Positions 1 to 5,341 of a stretch of 6,215 bases of DNA are shown here, piece after piece. A program made the position numbers and the translations under genes. The notes beneath the pieces were generated by a model, which did not search any database, was not told where the DNA came from, and saw nothing but the letters and a program-made list of their open reading frames with translations. Source of the stretch: an uncultured Oscillospiraceae bacterium (GTDB lineage Bacteria > Bacillota > Clostridia > Oscillospirales > Oscillospiraceae); NCBI GenBank assembly GCA_934589665.1, contig CAKTOJ010000093.1:1-6215 (forward strand), in the 5' to 3' direction. Each line of letters opens with the position of its first letter. The stretch's first letter is position 1.

Positions 1-75
1 GGGCTTAGCTCAGCTGGTTAGAGCGCATGCTTCACACGCATGAGGTCACTGGTTCGAGTCCAGTAGTCCGCACCA
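1..75 (+). tRNA. tRNA-Val (anticodon CAC), 5' end cut by the window edge
   Basis: The sequence folds as a cloverleaf. The D stem is GCTC/GAGC (8-11 with 21-24), the anticodon stem CATGC/GCATG (26-30 with 38-42), and the T stem ACTGG/CCAGT (48-52 with 60-64) closes a TTCGAGT loop. The seven-base anticodon loop TTCACAC puts CAC at 33-35, which reads the valine codon GUG. The 3' acceptor strand AGTCCGC (65-71) pairs with GGGCT at 1-5, including one G-U pair. Two 5' acceptor bases must therefore lie just left of the window, expected to be GC. The discriminator is A72 and the CCA end is encoded (73-75). The 3' half of such a gene is a common integrase target, which matters for the scar that follows. 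Confidence 0.97.
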
Positions 76-113
76 AACCGCACTTCCTTTTGGGAGTGCG
101 GTTTTCCCTTTTT
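76..113 (+). terminator. intrinsic terminator of the tRNA-Val transcript
   Basis: The segment AACCGCACT pairs with AGTGCGGTT. The stem extends inward through TCC/GGG to a TTTT loop, giving about 12-13 pairs between 76 and 104, including one G-U pair. A broken T tract (TTTTCCCTTTTT) follows. It starts directly after the encoded CCA, so it ends the tRNA transcript. Confidence 0.9.
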
Positions 114-148
114 ATTGTGCGATTTTTCCTCATTTCTTCACCTCTTTT

Positions 149-291
149 GTACTTTTGAAGAAACTTTGATGGAGCTTTGTATCAACGTCCTAACAGCTTT
201 GGTACAGCTTTGAAACAACTTTCAGATAGAATTTTGTTCAAAAGTGTTGCACTTTGTTGCCGTTTTGTTGCACCTGTGTTGCACCTATTTG
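149..291. repeat. degenerate tandem array with an 11-bp period
   Basis: A short core close to CTTTG recurs in one register. It, or a one-base variant, is seen at about 153, 164, 175, 197, 208, 219, 252 and 263, all multiples of 11 bp apart. The units starting near 186, 230, 241, 274 and 285 are more diverged. The cleanest consecutive units are ACAGCTTTGGT (193-203), ACAGCTTTGAA (204-214) and ACAACTTTCAG (215-225). The right end changes to TTGCAC-type units at 247, 257, 268 and 279. The period is not a multiple of three, which argues against a coding repeat. It lies between the tRNA and the integrase remnant, where an integrated element would carry recombinase arm sites. That role is inferred. 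Confidence 0.7.
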
Positions 292-509
292 CCCCCTGAA
301 ATCAACCCAATACCGCGCAGAATTTGGATTGCCTTGTCATTGAGACTTATGCTCTGACCGCTCAGATTGCCGAGAATCAACTGAATCTGCATGTGCGTTA
401 CTTTCTTCAAGGGAACGCCCTTCAAGTATGGAAGCATGTGTGCCTTATAGGTGTTTCGGAGTGTTTCGATTGATTTTCCCCTGAGATGCGGTTCTATAAA
501 GTTTGCCTT
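285..509 (-). pseudogene. tyrosine-recombinase (phage/ICE integrase) remnant, core-binding domain only
   Basis: The minus-strand frame is open from 509 down to a TAG at 285-287 and encodes about 74 residues. It contains the segments KSIETLRNTYKAHMLPYLKG, PLKKVTHMQIQLILGNLSG and SISLNDKAIQILRGI. This is the pattern of the SAM-like core-binding domain of tyrosine integrases: a T-x-x-x-Y helix, 'H-x-x-P-x-L', 'P-L-x-x-(I/V)-T-x-x-x-I-Q' and a final helix ending near 'L-R-x-I'. The N-terminal arm-binding region is missing (a stop at 510-512 closes the frame upstream), and so is the whole catalytic domain with its Arg-His-Arg-Tyr residues. The protein cannot be active. The reading direction is toward the tRNA, as in elements integrated at tRNA 3' ends. 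The family call comes from motif recognition only. Confidence 0.8.
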
Positions 510-715
510 TTATAAAGACTGCCCCCCAGACTACTACACTACAAAAGCTGAGCGAGGCAAGATCCCTTGGCATACAGCACGGCCGATACGAAGGAAATGA
601 AGCGCAGCTTCCTGCAACATTCATATTGGATGAACACCAGAATATCCTGTACGCGAAATATGGTATTGACAGCGTCGATATTCCTGAACATGCTGATTTG
701 CTCCGGCTTGTCTAA
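503..715 (+). pseudogene. C-terminal remnant of a peroxiredoxin-like (AhpC/TSA, redoxin) protein
   Basis: An open frame ends at TAA 713-715. Its last roughly 55 residues include GIQHGRYEGNEAQLPATFIL and a following D-E-H-Q-N-I-L-Y-A-K-Y-G. This is the closing part of thioredoxin-fold redoxin proteins: an 'H-G-x-Y-E-G-(N/D)-E-x-Q-L-P-A-(T)-F' stretch containing the cis-proline, then the last beta strands, then a 'D-(I/M)-P' helix. The N-terminal half with the peroxidatic cysteine is absent. The nominal ATG at 503 has no ribosome site and falls in the integrase fragment, so similarity probably begins near 520-545. I read it as a truncated, non-functional gene joined to the integrase remnant by deletion. 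A functional 70-residue protein is unlikely. Confidence 0.7.
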
Positions 716-777
716 TTTTTTGGTACCCTTCTATAAATATTCACCCCTCTCTCTTCAATTTTTTACAAAAATGCATC

Positions 778-807
778 TTTACAAACTCATTTTTCCCGTG
801 CTATAAT
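778..807 (+). promoter_or_regulatory. sigma-A extended -10 promoter of the lysine transporter operon
   Basis: A -35 box TTTACA (778-783), an 18-bp spacer and a perfect TATAAT (802-807) preceded by TGC (799-801), the extended -10 element. Transcription should begin at about 814, just upstream of the riboswitch P1 stem. The region 716-777 before it is AT-rich and shows no gene. Confidence 0.88.
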
Positions 808-817
808 CTCACCAACA

Positions 818-994
818 TCCAGATAGAGGCGCGGACTTCATCAGTACCACGCGGCATAACGCTCAGGCAGCGGCCGCTTGGAAAAGGGGAGTCTGCCGAA
901 GCGGTGAAAACCTGCCTGTGTTTTCGCTGCTGGGCCGGTCGAGAATATCCGCCGGACTGTCACAAAGATAATGTTTGTGAAGCGCTATATTGGA
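818..994 (+). ncRNA. lysine riboswitch (L-box) aptamer
   Basis: The 5' core AGATAGAGGCGCGGACTTCA plus a following CAGTA closely matches the known L-box start. The other conserved blocks follow in order: GGAAAAGGGGAGTCTGCCGA, a CTGGGC segment, ACTGTCAC, and GTGAAGCGCTAT at the end. P1 forms from TCCA/ATAG (818-826) with CTAT/TGGA (985-994). P2 pairs GCGGC (851-855) with GCCGC (873-877), and an inner CGCT/AGCG stem presents the loop CAGGC. P3 pairs GAAAAC (906-911) with GTTTTC (920-925) and presents TGCCTG. The P2 and P3 loops are complementary (864-869 with 913-918), the kissing interaction required in this class. P5 is a perfect CACAAA/TTTGTG stem (961-966 with 974-979). In this family lysine binding stabilises P1 and shuts off the downstream genes. 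Confidence 0.96.
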
Positions 995-1050
995 AAGACG
1001 GTTGCGGGGAGTCCATTTCCCGTACAGTTTGCCGTTTCCGCGGAGCGCTT
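980..1050 (+). promoter_or_regulatory. predicted antiterminator of the lysine riboswitch
   Basis: AAGCGCT (980-986) is exactly complementary to AGCGCTT (1044-1050). The pairing can extend through TGT (976-978) with ACA (1053-1055) across a small irregular loop. The left arm takes bases from P1 and the end of P5. The right arm is the 5' half of the terminator. Without lysine this pairing would disrupt the terminator; with lysine P1 holds the left arm. The pairing is seen directly; the switching is inferred from the family mechanism. Confidence 0.7.
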
Positions 1051-1071
1051 TTACAGGCGCTCCGCTTTTTT
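1040..1071 (+). terminator. riboswitch-controlled intrinsic terminator
   Basis: A perfect nine-pair stem GCGGAGCGC (1040-1048) with GCGCTCCGC (1057-1065), an eight-base loop and six T residues (1066-1071). It lies between the aptamer and the first gene, so it is the off-state element of the lysine switch. Confidence 0.95.
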
Positions 1072-1077
1072 GTTTGC

Positions 1078-1103
1078 CGCGCGGACGGTGCACCATCCGC
1101 GTG
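1078..1103 (+). other. leader hairpin after the riboswitch terminator
   Basis: CGCGGA (1080-1085) pairs with TCCGCG (1096-1101), and GG with CC inside it, closing a TGCA loop. There is one C-A mismatch, and outer pairs reach 1078 and 1103. No T run follows, so it is not a terminator. It would sit in the read-through transcript about 50 bases before the start codon. Its function is unknown; protection of the mRNA 5' region is one possibility. Confidence 0.6.
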
Positions 1104-1153
1104 TCGATAAAGCTCTTATCAACCAACTTAAGGATTCAAGAAAGGTGACCAAT

Positions 1154-2119
1154 ATGAGAAGAATTTTAGCCCTGTGCCTGACGCTGGCAATGGTTTTCGC
1201 CCTCACCGCCTGCGGCAGCAAGACCACGCAGGATGACACGCCCACCCCTGACCAGAATGCTTCCACCCCCACGCAGGAACAGACGCCCGCCGTCGATGTT
1301 CCTCCTGTCGAGGATCTCACCGGCGTAGACACCAGCGCCATCCCCGGCGTAGAGGACGGCGTCCTCACCGTCGGCATGGAGTGCGCCTACGCTCCCTATA
1401 ACTGGACGCAGACCGATGACTCCAACGGCGCTGTGCCCATCGCCAACGTCCCCGGCGCATATGCCAACGGCTACGACGTGATGATCGCCAAGCGCATCTG
1501 CGAAGCCTACGGCTGGGAGCTTGAAATTGTCTCCTCCGCATGGGATTCCCTCTGCCCCGCTATCCAGTCCGGTACGATGGACGCCAACATCGCCGGTCAA
1601 TCCATGACTGCCGACCGCATGGCCGAGGTCGATATGGCCGGCCCCTACTACTATGCCACCATCGTTGTGCTGACTACCAAGTCCAGCCCCTATGCCTCCG
1701 CGTCCTCCATTGCCGACCTTGCCGGCGGCAAGTGCACCTCCCAGTCCGGCACCATCTGGTATGACTCCTGCCTGCCCCAGATTGAAAACGCCGACCTGCT
1801 CGCCCCCGCGGACAGCGCGCCCGCTATGATCATGCAGCTCCAGACCGGCGCGGTCGACTATGTCTGCACTGATATGCCCACCGCCATGGCCGCCGTCGCC
1901 AAGGATGACAGTCTTGTGATTCTCAACTTCTCCGGCACCGACGGCGACTTCCAGTTCGCCAGTGAAGAAGAGCGCGCGGAGAATGTCAATATCGGTATCT
2001 CCGTCCAGAAGGGCAACGAGCAGCTCAAGAACGCCATCGATACCGTGCTCTCCGCCCTCAGCGAGGACCAGTTCAATGCCCTGATGGATCAGGCGATCGC
2101 CATTCAGCCTGAGATCTAA
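1154..2119 (+). CDS. lysine (polar amino acid) ABC transporter substrate-binding lipoprotein
   Basis: A 321-residue lipoprotein that captures the amino acid outside the membrane and delivers it to the permease encoded next. Residues 1-20 are a signal peptide with lipobox L-T-A-C and lipidated Cys20. A Thr/Pro/Asp/Gln-rich tether follows to about residue 68. The rest is an SBP_bac_3 (type 2 periplasmic-binding) domain, with 'D-x-x-x-x-A-x-Q-S-G-x-M-D', the 'T-A-D-R' ligand motif ending at Arg155, 'G-P-Y-Y', and Asp240 in 'V-C-T-D-M-P', the usual alpha-amino contact. An insertion of about 20 residues follows the first strand. The start is set by AGGTG at 1143-1147, six bases before ATG 1154, and by the signal peptide. 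The frame stays open upstream through the riboswitch, which is non-coding. Lysine specificity is inferred from the upstream riboswitch; arginine, histidine or ornithine binding is not excluded. Confidence 0.93.
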   Translation: MRRILALCLTLAMVFALTACGSKTTQDDTPTPDQNASTPTQEQTPAVDVPPVEDLTGVDTSAIPGVEDGVLTVGMECAYAPYNWTQTDDSNGAVPIANVPGAYANGYDVMIAKRICEAYGWELEIVSSAWDSLCPAIQSGTMDANIAGQSMTADRMAEVDMAGPYYYATIVVLTTKSSPYASASSIADLAGGKCTSQSGTIWYDSCLPQIENADLLAPADSAPAMIMQLQTGAVDYVCTDMPTAMAAVAKDDSLVILNFSGTDGDFQFASEEERAENVNIGISVQKGNEQLKNAIDTVLSALSEDQFNALMDQAIAIQPEI

Positions 2120-2127
2120 ATGACTAA

Positions 2128-2154
2128 GCCGTGACCGGCCCGGCCGGTCACGGC
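2128..2154 (+). other. perfect intercistronic hairpin between binding protein and permease genes
   Basis: GCCGTGACCGGC (2128-2139) is the exact reverse complement of GCCGGTCACGGC (2143-2154), separated by the three bases CCG. It has 12 pairs and no T tract, so it is unlikely to act as a strong terminator. It begins nine bases after the stop codon. Hairpins in this position commonly protect the upstream mRNA from 3' exonucleases and raise binding protein over permease. That role is inferred. Confidence 0.85.
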
Positions 2155-2177
2155 GCAAACGGAAAGGAACCTCCGCC

Positions 2178-3053
2178 ATGGATAAACTTGCCAAGCTTTC
2201 ACACGATATGGTCCTGCTGTGGGGAAAGTATCGTCCGATGTACTGGAGCGGCATTGCCAATACGCTCTCGCTCGCACTGGTCGCCACTGTTATCGGCTGT
2301 GTTATCGGCCTGGTGTGCGGCGTGCTCAACACCATTCCCTATACGAAAAATGATCCGCTTCCCAAGCGTATTTTTCTCCGGCTGCTCCGTATTGTGATCC
2401 GCGTTTATGTGGAGGTTTTCCGCGGCACCCCCATGGTGCTTCAGTCGGTATTTATTTATTACGGCCTGCCGTACTTTTCCGGCAACACGCTGCGCTTTGA
2501 CAACATCTGGGCCGCCGCGATCCTGATCGTTTCGATCAACACCGGCGCATATATGGCTGAGTCCGTGCGCGGCGGCATCATCTCCATCGATCCCGGCCAG
2601 ACCGAGGGCGCAAAGGCCATCGGCATGACCCATGTGCAGACCATGGTGAACGTCATCATGCCGCAGGCGCTGCGCAACATCATCCCGCAGATCGGCAACA
2701 ACTACATCATCAACGTCAAGGATACGTCCGTCATGTTCATCATCGGCTTTACGGACTTCTTTGCACAGCACCGCTACATCGTTGGCATCAACAATATGTA
2801 TTTCCCCTCTGCCGCGATCGAAATGATCGGCTATCTGACCATGACGCTCATCGCTTCGTTCCTGCTGCGGCTGGTGGAAAAGCTGATGGACGGCCCGGAC
2901 AACTATGAGCTTGTACAGGTCGACGCGCTGACAATGTCCGCCGGCACCTATACCCACCCCAGCCGCAAAACACCGTTTGACGAGCAGAACAAGGAATATC
3001 GGGAGCGGACCCGTCAGCTGCTCAAGCACGGCCGCATGAGAGGAGATCGCTGA
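2178..3053 (+). CDS. lysine (polar amino acid) ABC transporter permease, HisM/GlnP type
   Basis: A 291-residue integral membrane subunit that forms the transport channel with the ATPase encoded downstream, probably as a homodimer because only one permease gene is present. Hydrophobic segments are visible near residues 26-50, 72-98, 110-127 and 203-225. The 'F-R-G-T-P' motif is at 81-85. The EAA coupling loop that docks on the ATPase runs from about G123-A-Y-x-A-E through G-x-x-x-I-x-P-Q-A at about 164. Family members are usually about 215-240 residues. The excess here is mostly a hydrophilic, charged C-terminal tail after about residue 240 and a longer cytoplasmic loop near 52-70. The ribosome site GGAAAGGA (2161-2168) supports ATG 2178. 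The next gene begins one base after this stop, indicating translational coupling. Confidence 0.94.
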   Translation: MDKLAKLSHDMVLLWGKYRPMYWSGIANTLSLALVATVIGCVIGLVCGVLNTIPYTKNDPLPKRIFLRLLRIVIRVYVEVFRGTPMVLQSVFIYYGLPYFSGNTLRFDNIWAAAILIVSINTGAYMAESVRGGIISIDPGQTEGAKAIGMTHVQTMVNVIMPQALRNIIPQIGNNYIINVKDTSVMFIIGFTDFFAQHRYIVGINNMYFPSAAIEMIGYLTMTLIASFLLRLVEKLMDGPDNYELVQVDALTMSAGTYTHPSRKTPFDEQNKEYRERTRQLLKHGRMRGDR

Positions 3054-3054
3054 C

Positions 3055-3795
3055 ATGAGTGAGCATATTCTTGAGGTCCGCCACCTGAGCAAATCCTTCG
3101 GCGCGCACGAGGTTCTGCGGGACATTGACTTTACGGTGGATGCGGGCGACGTCATTTCCATCATCGGCGCGTCCGGCAGCGGCAAGTCGACGCTTCTGCG
3201 CTGCATTAATCTTCTGGAAACGCCGACGAGCGGCGAGGTCCTCTACCACGGCGCAAATGTCGCAGGACGGGGCGTAAACGCGCCGAAGTACCGCTCCCAT
3301 GTCGGCATGGTGTTCCAGTCGTTCAATCTCTTCAATAACATGACCGTGCTGGAGAACTGCATGGTCGGCCAGATCAAGGTGCTCGGCCGCAATAAGGCGG
3401 ATGCACAGGCACAGGCCATGGCCTATCTGGAAAAGGTCGGCATGGCGCCTTATATCCATGCCAAGCCCCGCCAGATCTCCGGCGGCCAGAAGCAGCGCGT
3501 GGCCATCGCCCGCGCGCTGGCCATGGATCCCGAGGTTCTGCTTTTCGACGAGCCGACGAGCGCGCTCGACCCGGAAATGGTCGGCGAGGTGCTCACCGTC
3601 ATGCAGTCACTCGCAAACGACGGCATGACCATGCTCGTCGTCACGCACGAGATGGCGTTTGCGCGTGACGTAAGCAGCCGCGCGGTATTCATGCATCAGG
3701 GCGTCATTCTGGAGCAGGGCGCTCCCAGCACACTTTTTGGTGACCCGCAGCACCCGGAAACGCGCGATTTCCTCGCCCGCTTCCGCGGCTGCTGA
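3055..3795 (+). CDS. lysine (polar amino acid) ABC transporter ATP-binding protein, GlnQ/HisP type
   Basis: A 246-residue cytoplasmic ATPase that powers the importer. Motifs appear in order: aromatic A-loop region near Phe15, Walker [10 protein letters not shown] (38-46), Q-loop Gln88 in 'V-F-Q-S-F-N-L-F', signature I-S-G-G-Q (141-145, Ile in place of the usual Leu), Walker B V-L-L-F-D-E (161-166) with catalytic Glu166, D-loop S-A-L-D (169-172), and switch His198 in 'V-T-H-E-M'. All catalytic residues are present and the length is normal for the polar amino acid family. AGGAG (3041-3045) inside the end of the permease gene is its ribosome site, and the stop-to-start gap is one base. A terminator follows, making this the last gene of the riboswitch-controlled operon. 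Confidence 0.97.
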   Translation: MSEHILEVRHLSKSFGAHEVLRDIDFTVDAGDVISIIGASGSGKSTLLRCINLLETPTSGEVLYHGANVAGRGVNAPKYRSHVGMVFQSFNLFNNMTVLENCMVGQIKVLGRNKADAQAQAMAYLEKVGMAPYIHAKPRQISGGQKQRVAIARALAMDPEVLLFDEPTSALDPEMVGEVLTVMQSLANDGMTMLVVTHEMAFARDVSSRAVFMHQGVILEQGAPSTLFGDPQHPETRDFLARFRGC

Positions 3796-3813
3796 ATCAA
3801 TTCTTATCATCGG

Positions 3814-3850
3814 GCGGCCGTCTGCGGACTGCCGCTCTTCTTTTTCTTTT
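3814..3850 (+). terminator. intrinsic terminator of the transporter operon
   Basis: GCGGC (3814-3818) pairs with GCCGC (3831-3835). An inner GTC/GAC pair set closes a TGCG loop past a C-T mismatch. The T-rich tract TCTTCTTTTTCTTTT follows. It lies 19 bases after the ATPase stop codon. Confidence 0.85.
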
Positions 3851-3875
3851 CAATTTCGCCATTTCGTGGTATAAT
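3847..3875 (+). promoter_or_regulatory. sigma-A extended -10 promoter of mnmE
   Basis: A perfect TATAAT (3870-3875) preceded by TGG (3867-3869, extended -10), with a weaker TTTTCA -35 (3847-3852) at 17 bp. The -35 overlaps the T tract of the previous terminator. Transcription should start near 3882, giving a leader of about 35 bases. Confidence 0.85.
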
Positions 3876-3916
3876 ATGGAAAGAATTTTCCGCTTTCGCA
3901 GAAGGGAGGACCTTGC

Positions 3917-5302
3917 ATGCCGGATACCATTGCCGCCATTGCCACCGGACAGGGAGCCGCCGCCGTCGGCATCGTCCGCATCAGCGGCGCACAGACGCGG
4001 CGTGTCCTTGCCGCCCTGTTTACCCCGATAAACGGACTGCCTGTCTCTGAGCTGCCGCCGCGGCGCATGACCTACGGCGCCATACGCGACACCGAAGGCC
4101 GCACGCTTGACCACGCGCTCGTTGTCTTCTTCTCCGCTGCACACAGCTACACCGGCGAGGAAAGCGCAGAGCTGCACTGTCACGGCTCGCCCATCGTCCT
4201 GCAGGAGGTGCTGCGCGCCGCGTTCACCGCGGGCGCGCGGCAGGCACAGGCGGGCGAATTCACCCGGCGCGCCTTTCTAAATGGGAAAATGGACCTCACC
4301 GAGGCAGAAGCGGTAATTGATCTCATCGACGCCGAAACCGCCGAGGCCGCGCGCAACGCCGCCGCACAGGTGGACGGCGCGCTGCGCCGTCCGATAGAGC
4401 GCGTCTATGACGCGCTGCTTGACCTCACCAGCCGGTTTTATGCCGTGGTAGACTACCCCGACGAGGACATTGAAGACGCAACATTTGCCCAGACGGCGGA
4501 GACGCTTGCGGAATCCGCGCGGACGCTTGCCGCCCTGCTCGGCACCTTCGCGCGCGGCAGAGTGCTCAAGGGCGGCGTGGCCACTGCCATCATCGGCGCT
4601 CCGAACGCGGGCAAGAGCTCGCTTTTGAACGCACTGGTCGGCTACGACCGCGCCATCGTTACCGACATTCCCGGCACAACACGCGACACGGTGGAGGAAA
4701 AGGCCGTGGTCGGCGGCGTGCTGCTGCGGCTGGTCGATACGGCCGGTCTGCGAGAAACGGCGGATCAGGTCGAGCGGCTCGGCGTGGAACGGTCGAAGCA
4801 GGCGCTCGCGCAGGCCGACCTTCTGCTCGTGGTCACAGACGGAATGCACTGCTTTGACGAAGCAGACCACGAGGCGCTCCGGCTTGCCGGGGAGAGCGGA
4901 AAACCGTGGCTGCTCATCTCCAGCAAAAAGGATCTCGGCCCCGTCGGCCGCGCGGAAAAGCTTCTCTCAGCAGAACACACGTTTTCCGGGCCCGCCGCTG
5001 AGATTACGCTCTCTTCCGTCACTCACGAGGGCTTTGACGCGCTTGAGAGCGCGCTTCAAGCACTCTATCCCACGCCGCCCGCAGGCGGCACACTGCTCAC
5101 AAATGTCCGACAGGCTGACGCCGTCACCCGCGCGCTGGACGCGGTGCGCGCGGCAGAAAGCGCGCTGACCTCCGGTATGACGCCCGATGTGGTGCTCACG
5201 GAGGCCGAGGGCGCGCTTTCCGCGCTCGGCGAGCTGACCGGCCGCACAGCGCGTGAGGATATGGTCAGCCGCATCTTCGAGCGCTTCTGCGTCGGAAAAT
5301 AA
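3917..5302 (+). CDS. mnmE: tRNA uridine-5-carboxymethylaminomethyl modification GTPase MnmE (TrmE)
   Basis: A 461-residue GTPase that works with MnmG to add the (carboxymethyl)aminomethyl group at C5 of wobble uridine 34 in certain tRNAs, using a folate one-carbon donor. The N-terminal folate-binding domain opens with D-T-I-A-A-I-A-T. The helical domain is interrupted by a G domain: G1 G-A-P-N-A-G-K-S (227-234, Asn230 being the potassium-coordinating position), K-loop and G2 G-T-T-R-D (253-257), G3 D-T-A-G (274-277), and G4 as S-K-K-D (336-339), where N-K-x-D is usual. The C-terminus is C-V-G-K (458-461), the family's catalytic cysteine motif. GGGAGGA (3904-3910) lies six bases before the ATG. 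The length is normal (E. coli 454). mnmG is not adjacent, unlike in many Firmicutes. Confidence 0.98.
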   Translation: MPDTIAAIATGQGAAAVGIVRISGAQTRRVLAALFTPINGLPVSELPPRRMTYGAIRDTEGRTLDHALVVFFSAAHSYTGEESAELHCHGSPIVLQEVLRAAFTAGARQAQAGEFTRRAFLNGKMDLTEAEAVIDLIDAETAEAARNAAAQVDGALRRPIERVYDALLDLTSRFYAVVDYPDEDIEDATFAQTAETLAESARTLAALLGTFARGRVLKGGVATAIIGAPNAGKSSLLNALVGYDRAIVTDIPGTTRDTVEEKAVVGGVLLRLVDTAGLRETADQVERLGVERSKQALAQADLLLVVTDGMHCFDEADHEALRLAGESGKPWLLISSKKDLGPVGRAEKLLSAEHTFSGPAAEITLSSVTHEGFDALESALQALYPTPPAGGTLLTNVRQADAVTRALDAVRAAESALTSGMTPDVVLTEAEGALSALGELTGRTAREDMVSRIFERFCVGK

Positions 5303-5306
5303 CGCA

Positions 5307-5325
5307 GGCTCCGCACAGCGGAGCC
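5307..5325 (+). other. perfect intercistronic hairpin between mnmE and the degV-family gene
   Basis: GGCTCCGC (5307-5314) pairs exactly with GCGGAGCC (5318-5325) around an ACA loop. There is no T tract. It starts four bases after the mnmE stop and ends three bases before the AAAGGGG ribosome site of the next gene. It could modulate translation of that gene or protect mnmE mRNA; neither is shown. Confidence 0.8.
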
Positions 5326-5341
5326 CGGAAAGGGGATCATT

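Noticed and set aside
32..133. Minus-strand ATG at 131-133 with a GAGGTGAAG ribosome-like site
   Set aside because: The short frame runs through the terminator and antisense to the tRNA, giving the familiar tRNA-antisense peptide, and ends at a stop inside the tRNA. It is not a supported gene.
149..291. CRISPR array as an explanation for the periodic repeats
   Set aside because: The period is 11 bp with no spacer-length unique segments and no cas genes nearby.
521..540. Possible att duplication: AGTAGTC on the minus strand near 530 resembles the tRNA 3' end (62-68)
   Set aside because: Only seven bases match and they are in the opposite orientation. This is compatible with chance; no convincing tRNA 3'-end duplicate was found.
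971..1153. In-frame upstream extension of the binding-protein gene with an ATG at 971
   Set aside because: It would translate riboswitch P5 and the terminator. The lipoprotein signal peptide and the AGGTG ribosome site fix the start at 1154.
2120..2134. Four-codon ATG-to-TGA mini-frame right after the binding-protein stop
   Set aside because: It has no ribosome site, overlaps the hairpin and is far too short to support as a gene.
1166..2335. Long minus-strand open frame (389 codons) opposite the binding-protein gene
   Set aside because: It is a by-product of GC-rich codon use. There is no ribosome site or recognisable domain, and it is antisense to a clear gene.
2199..3206. Long minus-strand open frame (335 codons) opposite the permease and ATPase genes
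   Set aside because: The sense strand carries complete motifs of two known families. The antisense product shows only His/Asp-rich shadow composition.
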